NCBI GenBank assembly: GCA_024743315.1
Contig: JANSWU010000005.1
Span: 352,744-416,743 of the forward strand
DNA length: 64,000 nucleotides
Direction of reading: 5' to 3'
Origin: Hyphomonadaceae bacterium
GTDB taxonomy: Bacteria > Pseudomonadota > Alphaproteobacteria > Caulobacterales > Hyphomonadaceae
The position numbers and the translations under genes were made by a program. The notes below the pieces were generated by a model. It did no database searches. It was not told where the DNA came from and was given only the letters and a program-made list of their open reading frames with translations. Every line of letters starts with the position of its first letter. Position 1 is the stretch's first letter. Positions 8,954 to 18,361 of the stretch are shown here, one piece after another.

Positions 8954-9439
8954 ATGTCTGGCTTGCTGATTGTCTATCATTCTCGCACCGGCGGGGCGCG
9001 CCAAATGGCTGAAGCTGCGGCGGCAGCGGCCCGTTTGGAATTCGAAACGGTTCTGAAACGTGCGGAAGCGACCCGCGTTGAGGACGTGCTATCGGCACAG
9101 GGTTACATATTTGCAGCTCCTGAAAACCTCGCTGCGCTGTCCGGCGAGATGAAGGAGTTCTTCGACCGGTCATACTATCCCGTGCTGGGTCGGATTGAAG
9201 GTCGGCCTTATGCGCAAATGATCTGTGCCGGGTCAGATGGCGCAAATGCCGCTCGACAATTGGCGCGGATCGCCACGGGCTGGCGCCTGAAAGAAGTCCA
9301 GGCGCCGATCATTGTCTGCACGCATGCGCAAACCGAGGCGCAAATCCTCGCCGAAAAAACCATCGCTGAAACAGATCTGGAGCGGTGTCGCGCGATGGGG
9401 GCGGCGCTCGCGGCGGGGCTCTCTATGGGGGTGTTCTAG
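8954..9439 (+). CDS. Flavodoxin-like NAD(P)H-dependent oxidoreductase family protein
   Basis: A 161-residue protein with the flavodoxin fold start LLIVYHSRTGGARQMAEA, the FMN phosphate loop near residues 8-13, followed by GYIFAAPENLAALSGEMKEFFDR near residues 51-73, a typical flavodoxin/WrbA-like second loop. It probably binds FMN and acts in the cytosol; the redox partner is unknown. It ends two bases before the convergent TfoX-like gene. Confidence 0.75.
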   Translation: MSGLLIVYHSRTGGARQMAEAAAAAARLEFETVLKRAEATRVEDVLSAQGYIFAAPENLAALSGEMKEFFDRSYYPVLGRIEGRPYAQMICAGSDGANAARQLARIATGWRLKEVQAPIIVCTHAQTEAQILAEKTIAETDLERCRAMGAALAAGLSMGVF

Positions 9440-9441
9440 GG

Positions 9442-9777
9442 CTACTTCTTGCCGCCCGGCGGCATGGCGGAGACAAACTCAAAGCCTTCGTCCAAAAGCG
9501 CTTTGATCAAGCCATCCATGGCCAGCATGTCATCTGTCAGACAAACATAATCGCGCATGGTTGCACCATAGGATTTGAACGGTCCTGCGCCATATTCCGC
9601 GAGCAATTCAGCCTGTCGCGACTTAGGCAGTCGAATGCCGAGCTGATCATCCTTGTTGATCTGCGAGAACATATGGCCATTGGCGGAGGTGTAAGGATTG
9701 GCTTTGCCCTTGCGCTCGAACCGGCCGGAGGCGGCGATGGCAGCTTCATACCGTTGAATAAGATCGTCGCGGGTCAT
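9442..9777 (-). CDS. Small protein resembling the TfoX N-terminal domain
   Basis: A 111-residue protein with the pattern NGHMFSQI near residue 33, IRLPKSRQAELLAEYGAGPF near residues 48-67, YGATMRDYV near residue 70 and a C-terminal FEFV. This resembles the single-domain TfoX/Sxy-N family of small cytosolic proteins, although the canonical MFGG motif is altered. It carries no TfoX C-terminal domain. Role unknown; a competence function should not be assumed. It lies 21 bases downstream of the PilZ gene on the same strand, so they may be co-transcribed. Confidence 0.6.
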   Translation of the reverse strand: MTRDDLIQRYEAAIAASGRFERKGKANPYTSANGHMFSQINKDDQLGIRLPKSRQAELLAEYGAGPFKSYGATMRDYVCLTDDMLAMDGLIKALLDEGFEFVSAMPPGGKK

Positions 9778-9798
9778 CTACCGGCCCTCCGGTTGCGA

Positions 9799-10161
9799 TC
9801 AAGCGACCTTAGCGGAACCGCGATCCGGAATAAACTCCAGGCCGGCATCGAAAGTTGATTGCCAGACCACGCGAGCATAGCGATTAAGCCCGATCCGCGA
9901 CGCTTTTATCTTGACCACGCGGGGCAGGGAGCCGCGGCTGCGAAAACGGATCCGCGCGCCGGTTTTTGAAACATCGAGGATGATCCCTTCGCGGACTTCG
10001 CCGGCTTCGGAGAACACCGAACAGACGCACCAAAGTCCTTTTCGAGGGCCGCGTCGGTTCTCCGCGGTTGGGCGCAGGACAGGGATCGGCGCCGAAGAGC
10101 TGGAACTCTTGGCCCGGTCGAGATCAACTTTAACTTTGTTCTTCGACTTCGACGAAAACAT
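9799..10161 (-). CDS. PilZ domain protein (probable c-di-GMP binder)
   Basis: A 120-residue protein with a basic, serine-rich N-terminal tail of about 35 residues and one PilZ domain. Both ligand motifs are intact: RRGPR (RxxxR) near residue 36 and DVSKTG (DxSxxG) near residue 65. The domain ends with ARVVWQSTFDAGLEFI. PilZ proteins bind cyclic di-GMP and pass the signal to a partner; the partner here is unknown. Surface attachment is a plausible theme given the tad locus elsewhere in the window, but that is inference. Confidence 0.85.
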   Translation of the reverse strand: MFSSKSKNKVKVDLDRAKSSSSSAPIPVLRPTAENRRGPRKGLWCVCSVFSEAGEVREGIILDVSKTGARIRFRSRGSLPRVVKIKASRIGLNRYARVVWQSTFDAGLEFIPDRGSAKVA

Positions 10162-10227
10162 TGCGCAAATCTCAAATACTGCGCCAGTTTACGATAAATC
10201 ACGTTAAGGTTGAATTACCCAATACGA

Positions 10228-10253
10228 GTCGCCCTGCCAAAGGGCAGGGCGAC
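10228..10253 (-). terminator. Strong hairpin after the acyl-CoA dehydrogenase pair
   Basis: An 11-bp perfect stem (GTCGCCCTGCC with its complement) with a four-base loop, about 27 bases beyond the stop of the dehydrogenase gene and upstream of the PilZ gene on the same strand. It lacks a clear T run on either side, so it may be an atypical terminator or a transcript-stabilising structure. Confidence 0.5.
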
Positions 10254-10279
10254 CAGGTTTTGCAAGTTTTAGGGGCGAT

Positions 10280-11482
10280 TTAGCCCTGTTTCAGCTCATC
10301 AAAGGGGATGTCTTTGTCGACCCGGACGTCTTGCGGCAAGCCGAGCACACGCTCTGCGATGATGTTCTTGAGGATTTCATCGGTGCCACCCGCAATCCGC
10401 AGGCCTGGCGCCCACATGAAGCTTTGCTGGAACAGACCATCAGCCGGCATGTCATCACCGGTCATCAGGCCGTAATGGTCCTGCATCTCAATCGCCGAGT
10501 TACAGATATCCTGGAGCTGGTTGGCGGTGATGATTTTGCCAATCGAGTTCTCCGGGCCGGGCGTCTGGCCTTTGGACAGCGCCGTCTGGGTCCGCAGCTT
10601 GGTCAACTTGTAGCCTTGGGCTGCGACATACCAGTCGGCGAGATTGTCTCGGAAAGCGCTGTCACTGATCGTGCCGGCATCCTTGGCATAGGTCATGATC
10701 TCGGACCAGTCCGGCCCTGGCGATCCGCCGACAGCGAGACGCTCATTCATGAGAGTTACGATCGCCACCTTCCAGCCTTGACCGACTTCGCCGAGCCGGT
10801 CGCTGTCCGGAATGCGGACATCGGTGAAATAGACCTCGTTGAACTCGCGGCCGCCGGAAGCCTGGTGGATCGGACGCGCTTCGACGCCTTGCTGTTTCAT
10901 GTCCACGATGAACATGGTCAGGCCTTTATGCTTGGCGGCTTTCGGATCGGTCCGCACCAAGAGGATGCCATAATCTGAATAGTGTGCGCCCGAGGTCCAA
11001 ACTTTCTGGCCATTGATCACCCATTCATCGCCATCCTTGACGGCGCGGGTTTTCAGGCCCGCCACGTCAGATCCGGCGGACGGCTCAGAGAACAGCTGAC
11101 ACCAGATTTCCTCACCCATCAGCGCCTTTTGAACGTACCGCTTTTTATGCTCATCAGACCCAAAGGCGATGACGGTTGGGATGCACATGCCAAGACCGAT
11201 CGTGAACGGCCCTGTCGGCGCGTCGAACTTGCCTTCTTCCTGGCCCCAGATGACTTGCTGCATCGGCGTACCGCCACGGCCGCCCATCTCCTTCGGCCAG
11301 GTGATCTTGGCATAGCCAGCCTTGGCCTTGGTCGCTTGCCAGTCTTTGGCGCGCTTCATGAACTCCTCACCAGAGACCCGCTGGCGCAAGGGTTTTGCGC
11401 CCTTTGGCTCGAGATGCTTTTCCAGAAACGAGCGCGCTTCCGCGCGGAATTCGGCTTCTTCAGTTGTATCGTTAAAATCCAT
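10280..11482 (-). CDS. Acyl-CoA dehydrogenase
   Basis: A 400-residue FAD flavoenzyme introducing the alpha,beta double bond into an acyl-CoA thioester. LFSEPSAGSDVAGL near residue 131 is the family signature around the FAD/substrate loop, and GGTDEILKNIIAERVLGLP near the end is the C-terminal motif. It lies 17 bases downstream of a second, different acyl-CoA dehydrogenase on the same strand. Such adjacent pairs often form alpha2-beta2 heterotetramers in actinobacterial steroid and acyl degradation; that is a suggestion here, not shown. The substrate is unknown. Confidence 0.92.
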   Translation of the reverse strand: MDFNDTTEEAEFRAEARSFLEKHLEPKGAKPLRQRVSGEEFMKRAKDWQATKAKAGYAKITWPKEMGGRGGTPMQQVIWGQEEGKFDAPTGPFTIGLGMCIPTVIAFGSDEHKKRYVQKALMGEEIWCQLFSEPSAGSDVAGLKTRAVKDGDEWVINGQKVWTSGAHYSDYGILLVRTDPKAAKHKGLTMFIVDMKQQGVEARPIHQASGGREFNEVYFTDVRIPDSDRLGEVGQGWKVAIVTLMNERLAVGGSPGPDWSEIMTYAKDAGTISDSAFRDNLADWYVAAQGYKLTKLRTQTALSKGQTPGPENSIGKIITANQLQDICNSAIEMQDHYGLMTGDDMPADGLFQQSFMWAPGLRIAGGTDEILKNIIAERVLGLPQDVRVDKDIPFDELKQG

Positions 11483-11499
11483 CTGTCTATCTTCCGTTC

Positions 11500-12615
11500 C
11501 TAGGCCGCGTTCTTCATTTCAAGCGCGCGGACCAATTTCTCTTTCCAAACTTTCGGAGCACCGGCTTGCACCGCGAGCAATTTGGCTCTGCGATAAAACA
11601 AGTGGCAGTCCACTTCCCAAGTAAAGCCCATACCACCATGGGTTTGGATATTCTCCTTTGACGCGTACCAATAGGCTTCACTGGCCGCCAAACGAGCGGC
11701 TGCAGCCGCTTCGGGTAGTTCTGCTGCATCGGTCGACAGCGCCCAGGCGCCATAATAGCAGTTCGACCGCGCCACTTCGTTTTTGACATACATATCGGCG
11801 AGCTTGTGCTTGATCGCCTGATTGCCGCCAATCGGACGACCAAAGGCGTAGCGTTCCTTGGCATAATCGGTCGCCATTTCCAGGCAGCGCGTCGCCCCGC
11901 CCAATTGTTCAAAAGCCAACAAAACGGCGGCGCGGTTCATGATCGCATCATGCAGCTCAGCGCCTGCGCCTGCCTCGCCGAGGCGCTCTCCGGCGGCGCC
12001 ATCAAATTTGATTTCGGCATGGCTGCGCGTCGGTTCAAGCGTTTTGACTGAAGTGCGTGTCACACCGTCGGCATTTAGGTCGACCAGAACCAAGCTGGCG
12101 CCGCTGCCTTCCTTGGCAAGGACGATCGCATGGGTGGCAACATCGCCGTCAGTCACAGGAATCTTGGTGCCGGACAGCTTGCTGCCATCAAAAGTAACGG
12201 AGAGTTTCGCCGGATCCGGATTGCCAGGACCTTCGCTCGCGGCATAGCATCCGATCACGTCGCCGCTCGCCACACCCGGTAGGACGGCGCCTTTTTGAGC
12301 TTCGCTGCCAGCAATCATCAGGCCTTCTGCGAAGAAGTAGACCGAGCTCGCAAAAGGAACCGGGGCGAGCGCGCGACCCATTTCTTCGGCCAGCACACAG
12401 AGCTCCAACGCCCCGAGGCCGAGGCCACCATGCTCTTCTGGGATCGCAGTACCGAGCCAGCCCATTTCCTTCACTTTCTGCCAGACCCCTTCATGGTGGG
12501 ATTTGTCATCATCATTCAGCACCTCGCGCACATGCTGCGTCGTACACTCCCCATCGAGGAATTTCCGCGCTTCATTGCCGAGGAATTTTTGATCATCTGA
12601 GAAGTCAAAATTCAT
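11500..12615 (-). CDS. Acyl-CoA dehydrogenase, partner subunit
   Basis: About 371 residues, starting MNFDFSDDQKFLGNEARKFL. The N-terminal helical domain has HGGLGLGALELCVLAEEMG near residue 74, the middle beta domain follows, and the C-terminal domain has THGGMGFTWEVDCHLFYRRA near residue 330. The middle domain is less canonical than in the downstream dehydrogenase: CYAASEGPGNPDPAKL replaces the usual SEPxAGSD. This supports a divergent subunit of a heteromeric pair. The ATG at 12615 is preferred over 12693 because the family N-terminus begins there. Confidence 0.88.
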   Translation of the reverse strand: MNFDFSDDQKFLGNEARKFLDGECTTQHVREVLNDDDKSHHEGVWQKVKEMGWLGTAIPEEHGGLGLGALELCVLAEEMGRALAPVPFASSVYFFAEGLMIAGSEAQKGAVLPGVASGDVIGCYAASEGPGNPDPAKLSVTFDGSKLSGTKIPVTDGDVATHAIVLAKEGSGASLVLVDLNADGVTRTSVKTLEPTRSHAEIKFDGAAGERLGEAGAGAELHDAIMNRAAVLLAFEQLGGATRCLEMATDYAKERYAFGRPIGGNQAIKHKLADMYVKNEVARSNCYYGAWALSTDAAELPEAAAAARLAASEAYWYASKENIQTHGGMGFTWEVDCHLFYRRAKLLAVQAGAPKVWKEKLVRALEMKNAA

Positions 12616-12794
12616 GGCCCAACCGGCCTCCCTGTCATTTCTTATGGCACGGACAATAGCGCGGTTGACGTGCACGGAAACCCGTGACGCCACGGTAGGC
12701 TCCGCCCGCGGAAACTGCAGCGCTCACAAACCTATGATTGCAAGGCCGAACAGGATGTCTAAATGAAAGGAAACGCTCCCAGAAAGGTTCTTTC

Positions 12795-15359
12795 ATGCGC
12801 ACGGAAACGCCGGTCCAAATCAAGCTCGCAGACTATACCCCTTATCCCTTCGCAATCGATCAGGTTGACATGGTCTTTGAGCTGGAACCAAGCGCTACCA
12901 AGGTCCGCACGCGCATGCAGGTCCGTCGCCTCAGCGCCGGGGACTTCGTGCTCGACGGTGTGGATCTTGAATTACATTGGATTGCGGTCGACGGAACTGC
13001 GCTGGATCTCGACTCCTTCGACCATGATGATGAGCGATTGACCTTGAAAGAAGCGCCCGACGCATTCACGCTCGAAACCGTTGTGACAATCGATCCGTCG
13101 GCAAACACGGCCCTTTCAGGCCTGTACATTTCCGGCGGGCGTTTTTGTTCGCAATGCGAGAGTATCGGATTTCGGCGGATCACTTACTGGCCAGACCGTC
13201 CGGACGTGATGAGCCGATTTAAAGTCCGTATCGAAGCCAATAAGGGCGATTATCCGATCCTGCTGTCTAATGGCACTTTGGGCGAAACCGGCGATCTTGA
13301 GGATGGACGCCACTTCGCCGAATGGGATGATCCGCACCTCAAGCCGTCTTATCTGTTTGCACTGTGTGCCGGAGACTATGACGTCTATCGCGACACGTTC
13401 ACCACGATGAGCGGGGCTGAGATCGATCTTGCTGTCCATGTCGACAAGGGCGATGGCGCGCGCGCGGCCTGGGCCATGGAAAGCCTCAAAGCTTCGATGA
13501 AGTGGGATGAAGATGTGTTCGCGCGCGAGTATGATCTTGGCGTGTTCAACATCGTGGCCGTTCGCGATTTCAATTTCGGGGCGATGGAGAATAAGGGCCT
13601 CAATATCTTCAATTCAGCCTATGTCCTGGCCGACGAAGCGACCGCAACCGATGCCGACTTCGAAGCGATTGAGAGCATTGTCGGGCACGAATACTTCCAT
13701 AACTGGACCGGCAATCGGATCACCTGCCGCGACTGGTTTCAGCTCTGCTTAAAAGAAGGCCTGACCGTCTTCCGGGATCAGGAATTCAGCGCCGATATGC
13801 GCTCGCGCCCGGTCCAGCGGATCAAGGACGTCATTCGTCTGCGCGCTCGGCAATTTGCTGAAGATGCCGGCCCACTCGCCCACCAGGTGCGCCCGGACAG
13901 TTATGCCAGCATCGACAATCTCTACACGGCGACGGTCTATGAGAAAGGCGCGGAACTTATTCGTATGCTCAAAACGCTGATCGGCGACGACGCCTTTGCC
14001 AAAGGCATGCAGATCTACTTTGATCGGCATGATGGTGAAGCCACGACGATTGAGCATTTCTATAAATGTTTCGAAGATGCGAGCGGTCAGGATCTTTCCA
14101 ATTTCCGGCGCTGGTATAGCCAACCGGGTACGCCGACGATCATAGCCACCGAAATCTGGGACGAAGATAGCGGTACGCTGACGGTGATGCTCAACCAGTC
14201 CAACCCAAAAACGCCCGGCAATGATGCGCCCAAGCCTTTGCCGATGCCGCTACGCGTGGCGGCTTTCAGTGAAACCGGCGACCCCCTTGAAGACCTCACC
14301 TTGCTGATTGAAGACAGCGAGACGGTTTGGTCGATCAAAAGCGAAGCAGGTCGCCCGTTGGTCTCGCTCAATCGTGGATTTTCGGCACCGATCCGCCTGG
14401 ATCACCAAATTAACGACACGCATCGCCTGGCGGTTGCCAGCGTCGACACCGACCCGTTTAACCAATGGGATGCCCTGCAAGCCTTGGTGAAGAAGGATAT
14501 TCTGGCGCTCGCCTATAATCAGAAAGCGGCGCCTGATACGGCCATTGTCGACGCGATCGCTGCCGCCGTTCGAGCCAATCTGGCGGACCCCGCTTTTGCT
14601 GCGCTGTTGACGCGTCTGCCGGATGTTGGCGAGCTTTTCCTGGAGCACAAGCCGGCCAATCCAAAAGCCCTCGCGGATGCCCGCAAGACCGTTCAGATCG
14701 CGCTGGCCAGTGCCTTGCGGGCCGATGCCGCGGACTTTCTCGCCCAGCCTTCGCCAAGCCCGTTTCGGTCTGACGCCGCGCAGTCAGGCATCCGCGCCTT
14801 GCGAAGTGCGTTTATTGTGCTGCTGGGCGCCTTGGGTGAGGCCGAGGATGCCGCGCTCAAATCGATATTTGACCAAGCCAGCAATATGACGGAAAGCCTC
14901 GCCAGTTTGCGGGCTTTGTGTGTGGCAGACGGCGCATCAAAGGCTGACGCCGTGGCGCAGTTTGAAACGAAATGGGCTGACAACGAATTGGTGCTCGACA
15001 AATGGTTCGCGGTACAGGCGGGGACCGGGAAGAGTGACGACATATCTGCGCTACTTGAACATCCGAAATTCGATATCAGCAATCCCAATCGGGTGCGCTC
15101 TGTAATTGCCGTCTTTGCCATGCAAAACCTCGAAGCCTTCCACGCTGCAGATGGATCTGGCTATGGAGTGACCGCCGATGTGATCAAGCGGGCCGACCAG
15201 ATCAATCCAGCGCTAGCCGCACGACTTTTGACGGCGTTCGAACAGTGGCGATCGCTGGAGCCGAAAGCCCGCGCGGTGGCCGAGGCGACATTGAAAGACC
15301 TTGCTGCCGGCGACCTCTCCAAAAACGCTTCTGACATCATCACGCGAACCCTGAACTAG
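12795..15359 (+). CDS. pepN: Aminopeptidase N (M1 family)
   Basis: An 854-residue cytosolic zinc aminopeptidase that removes N-terminal residues from peptides. The exopeptidase motif GAMEN is followed about 35 residues later by the zinc site HEYFHNWTGNR (HExxH) and the downstream Glu in KEGLTVFRDQEF. The C-terminal helical half (DUF3458 type) is complete. The start ATG 12795 gives MRTETPVQIKLADYTPYPF, the usual PepN start; the longer in-frame start at 12738 adds an unrelated basic leader. A second, exported M1 peptidase lies at 29195. Confidence 0.95.
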   Translation: MRTETPVQIKLADYTPYPFAIDQVDMVFELEPSATKVRTRMQVRRLSAGDFVLDGVDLELHWIAVDGTALDLDSFDHDDERLTLKEAPDAFTLETVVTIDPSANTALSGLYISGGRFCSQCESIGFRRITYWPDRPDVMSRFKVRIEANKGDYPILLSNGTLGETGDLEDGRHFAEWDDPHLKPSYLFALCAGDYDVYRDTFTTMSGAEIDLAVHVDKGDGARAAWAMESLKASMKWDEDVFAREYDLGVFNIVAVRDFNFGAMENKGLNIFNSAYVLADEATATDADFEAIESIVGHEYFHNWTGNRITCRDWFQLCLKEGLTVFRDQEFSADMRSRPVQRIKDVIRLRARQFAEDAGPLAHQVRPDSYASIDNLYTATVYEKGAELIRMLKTLIGDDAFAKGMQIYFDRHDGEATTIEHFYKCFEDASGQDLSNFRRWYSQPGTPTIIATEIWDEDSGTLTVMLNQSNPKTPGNDAPKPLPMPLRVAAFSETGDPLEDLTLLIEDSETVWSIKSEAGRPLVSLNRGFSAPIRLDHQINDTHRLAVASVDTDPFNQWDALQALVKKDILALAYNQKAAPDTAIVDAIAAAVRANLADPAFAALLTRLPDVGELFLEHKPANPKALADARKTVQIALASALRADAADFLAQPSPSPFRSDAAQSGIRALRSAFIVLLGALGEAEDAALKSIFDQASNMTESLASLRALCVADGASKADAVAQFETKWADNELVLDKWFAVQAGTGKSDDISALLEHPKFDISNPNRVRSVIAVFAMQNLEAFHAADGSGYGVTADVIKRADQINPALAARLLTAFEQWRSLEPKARAVAEATLKDLAAGDLSKNASDIITRTLN

Positions 15360-15391
15360 CCGGATACGGCGCGTCAGAATCGTGCCATTGG

Positions 15392-15407
15392 TTAACCAAT
15401 CCTGAAC
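15392..15407 (+). promoter_or_regulatory. Possible CtrA-binding box before the PAS histidine kinase gene
   Basis: TTAA-N7-TGAAC, one mismatch from the Caulobacter CtrA consensus TTAA-N7-TTAAC, in the 105-base gap before the kinase gene, about 60 bases before its start. Such a short degenerate motif occurs by chance, so position is the main support. Confidence 0.35.
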
Positions 15408-15464
15408 TTTCCATCTGGAGAGTGTTGGCTGAGCAAGGCGTCCAAGAGAGACGCAATCAGAGAG

Positions 15465-17780
15465 GTGCGGGCTGTGGCGCGTCAAAAAGCCAAAGCTGGA
15501 AAAGCCCGGAAAACGGGACATGGACGCTCGCGCCCAAGTCTCAGCCTGACCAAGGCGCTCGGCCTGATCATTCTGATCGAAGGCGTCGCACTTGGTCTGA
15601 AAGCCTATGATGACCGCCAACGTATGCTTGAGGCCAAGCAGGTCGAGACGCATCGCGAGGCGTTAGCAGTATCGGAACGGATCAGCGGTAAAGTGGCGAC
15701 GGTCGAACAGACTTTGCGGCTCGGCTATCAAGCCGGATGGAGCCCGGCGCAAACCGCGCGCTCACTTGCTGACATCGATCTGTCTGCGACCATGGCGGAT
15801 GCGTTGACGGCGCGGGACGGGTCGCGATTGCGAGCAGCGGGCGAAAAAGCCTCAGAACTGCTCGCCTCCAACGAAATCGCAGGTCTCGCGCAATCTGGTG
15901 ATCTCATCATTGTTTACGACCCAGAGTCCGGCAGTTCGCGATTGGCTGCGATCGAGGCCAGCAAATGGCTGCCGGAGACGATTGGCGCGCGTTCGCTCGC
16001 CTTGCAACCCGGCCGATTTGACAGTGGCCAGGTGCTCTCCGCCCGAGATGTCTCGGCATGTTCGTCAATCGCAGGCGCGAACCTGTCTGTTTGTGTGCGC
16101 ACTCAGTTTCCGCTCATGTCTCGGTCCGCGATGATCGATCTCGTCATCTATGCGCTGCTTTTGCTGGGACCGGCGCTGGCCATCCTTGGCCTGTTTCGCT
16201 TGTTCGAACAGCGCCGGGTTGAATCAGAAGCGTTTGAAGGCGAGGCAACCCGTGCTGGCCGCATTCTGAAAACCGTTCTGCACCAATCGCGCGCCGGATT
16301 CTGGTCCTGGGATTTCAAGACAGAGCGGTTCGAACTAAGCGAAGAGGCGGCCAAGCTGCTGGGCCTCAAAGGCGAAACCGACATCTCCAAAGACGAGTTC
16401 ATGAGCCTGGTGCATCAAGACCAGTTCGAGGCCGTTGAACAATCGCTCGAAACCCTGCAGGAGCGCGGGTTTTTACGCCAGGTCTTCGCCAATAAGGATA
16501 AATCGGTTTGGCTCGATATGCGTGCCGAACCCGATGAAACCCAAGGCGCTTTGAACGGGGTCTTGCGTGATGTCACTGAAACCAAAGTGGCCCTGGCGCG
16601 TACGCGTCAAGCCGAGAACCGGTTGCGCAGTGCGTTGGAAGGCTTTTCTGGTCCGTTCGCTTTGTGGGATCGGCGCAAACGTTTGATCTATTGGAACCGC
16701 GCTTTTGTGCGTGTGTTCGGCCTCGAACCGACCGTGCGCGCTGGCATGGGCTATGACACGGTGATGTTGTCGCAAGCGGCAAATGTGCTCGAGCGGCGTC
16801 CCAATGACCGGGATGACAAGGCTGAAATCATCAAGATTCGGGACGGCCAATGGTTCAAGATTGTCGAGCGCGCGACGCAATCTGGCGGGTTGATCACCAT
16901 GGGCCTGGATGTTTCCAGCGATGTTCGAAATGAGGTCGAGCTGACGCGCCAGCAGGCGAAGCTGCGGAAACTCGTGGCCGAGCTGGAGCGGTCTGAAACC
17001 AAGACCGCCGAGCTCACGCGGAACCTGCAAAAAGAGAAGCAGAATGCCGAGCGCTCGGCCAATTCAAAAAGCGCATTCCTCGCCAATATGAGCCATGAAC
17101 TGCGCACGCCGCTCAACGCCATTAATGGTTTTTCCGAGATCCTGGTCGATGAAATGTATGGGCCACTCGGCGATGAGCGGTATAAGGAATACGCTCAGGA
17201 TATTCTTGCGTCCGGCAAACATCTGCTCGACATGATCACCGATATTCTCGACATGGCAAAAATCGAAGCCGGCAAGATGACGGTCGAGTTGCAGCCAATT
17301 GATATTACTGACCCCGTCGATGCCGCGGTCCGCATGATACGGCGTCGGGCCGAGGAAAAAGGGATTCAATTGCGCCTGGTGGCCAATCCGGGCTTGCCTC
17401 TGGTGGAGGCCGACCACCGCGCGATTCGTCAGATGATCCTCAACCTGGTCTCAAATGCGATCAAATTCACCGATGAGGGCGGAGAAATCCGTGTCACTGT
17501 CGACCAGAAAGAGAACGAATTACGCGTGGCCGTGCGCGACAATGGCATCGGCATTCCCGCAGATGCGTTACCGCGCCTCGGGCAGCCGTTTGAACAAGTG
17601 AGCGATACCCGCGACCGAAATTATGACGGCACCGGGCTCGGCCTGGCGCTGACCAAGTCATTTGCGGAAATGCATGGCGGTCGCTTGATCATTGCCAGCG
17701 AGGCTGGGCGCGGCACACAGGTCAGTTTCTTCCTGCCCGTGCCGGCGCATCAGACCAAGTCATCAAGCTCTGTCGCTTAA
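15465..17780 (+). CDS. PAS-domain sensor histidine kinase, PleC-like
   Basis: A 771-residue membrane kinase. Segments near residues 28-45 and 223-245 flank a periplasmic sensor region. A PAS domain (HQSRAGFWSWDFKTERFELS, near residue 271) and a second PAS-like region (ALWDRRKRLIYWNRAFVRVFG) follow, then a coiled coil. The DHp box FLANMSHELRTPLNAINGFSEI contains the phospho-acceptor His544. The ATPase domain has NLVSNAIKF, DNGIGIP and GTGLGLALTKSF. The kinase core resembles Caulobacter PleC, which controls DivK/PleD phosphorylation and pilus or holdfast development. Assignment to PleC rather than another paralog is inference. The start is GTG 15465, or possibly GTG 15474. Confidence 0.8.
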   Translation: MRAVARQKAKAGKARKTGHGRSRPSLSLTKALGLIILIEGVALGLKAYDDRQRMLEAKQVETHREALAVSERISGKVATVEQTLRLGYQAGWSPAQTARSLADIDLSATMADALTARDGSRLRAAGEKASELLASNEIAGLAQSGDLIIVYDPESGSSRLAAIEASKWLPETIGARSLALQPGRFDSGQVLSARDVSACSSIAGANLSVCVRTQFPLMSRSAMIDLVIYALLLLGPALAILGLFRLFEQRRVESEAFEGEATRAGRILKTVLHQSRAGFWSWDFKTERFELSEEAAKLLGLKGETDISKDEFMSLVHQDQFEAVEQSLETLQERGFLRQVFANKDKSVWLDMRAEPDETQGALNGVLRDVTETKVALARTRQAENRLRSALEGFSGPFALWDRRKRLIYWNRAFVRVFGLEPTVRAGMGYDTVMLSQAANVLERRPNDRDDKAEIIKIRDGQWFKIVERATQSGGLITMGLDVSSDVRNEVELTRQQAKLRKLVAELERSETKTAELTRNLQKEKQNAERSANSKSAFLANMSHELRTPLNAINGFSEILVDEMYGPLGDERYKEYAQDILASGKHLLDMITDILDMAKIEAGKMTVELQPIDITDPVDAAVRMIRRRAEEKGIQLRLVANPGLPLVEADHRAIRQMILNLVSNAIKFTDEGGEIRVTVDQKENELRVAVRDNGIGIPADALPRLGQPFEQVSDTRDRNYDGTGLGLALTKSFAEMHGGRLIIASEAGRGTQVSFFLPVPAHQTKSSSSVA

Positions 17781-18361
17781 GACGTAGAAGGCAAGGTTGC
17801 GATGGCAAAGGCGGTGGCTTGCGCCGCACATTCAGAGGCCGCAGCGCGAAGCGCGTTCGCCCGATCTGACGCATTTCGTGAAGTTGCAGACTGTTCGGAT
17901 TGAACTTCAGACCGGGCCAGAAGCGAACGATCGCGCGTCGCGATCAGGCTGACTTTCATCTTGCAGATCGCGGTTTCCCCTTCGAGCCGCAACACTGAGA
18001 GTTCGCTCGCCAGTTCGTAATCTGTGAGCACGCCGAGTTCCGGGAGTAGGGCATTGCCAGGCTCGCCAGATTTAAAGCTGTCAATCATCGCAAGCTGGAT
18101 CTGCCGGGTGGCCGGACCTGACCATTCAACGCCCGGGACCATACGCAGGCCGCCATCTTCGCCTTTACTGACCATGCCTTGTCCGCCAATCAAACGCGGC
18201 GCCTCGGGTTCGCGCACGATCAGATTATGCTGCAGTCCAGCATGGCTGGACTTGGCTTCGATGCGATACAGTGCGTCCGGCGCGGTTGGTTCAGGAAGCA
18301 CCGAAACGCACGCCGTTAGCGCGAGGAATGACAGGCCAAAGGCGACAGTTTTCAAGAACAT
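17777..18361 (-). CDS. MCE transporter auxiliary lipoprotein (PqiC-like, COG3218)
   Basis: A 194-residue lipoprotein (lipobox ALTAC near residue 18) with the middle motif VEWSGPATRQIQLAMIDSF, typical of the auxiliary outer-membrane component of ABC/MCE systems. It is the last gene of the four-gene MCE run; its start codon touches the stop of the MlaD gene. It probably forms the outer-membrane end of the phospholipid path. The gene shares four bases (TTAA) with the end of the kinase gene. Confidence 0.8.
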   Translation of the reverse strand: MFLKTVAFGLSFLALTACVSVLPEPTAPDALYRIEAKSSHAGLQHNLIVREPEAPRLIGGQGMVSKGEDGGLRMVPGVEWSGPATRQIQLAMIDSFKSGEPGNALLPELGVLTDYELASELSVLRLEGETAICKMKVSLIATRDRSLLARSEVQSEQSATSRNASDRANALRAAASECAAQATAFAIATLPSTS

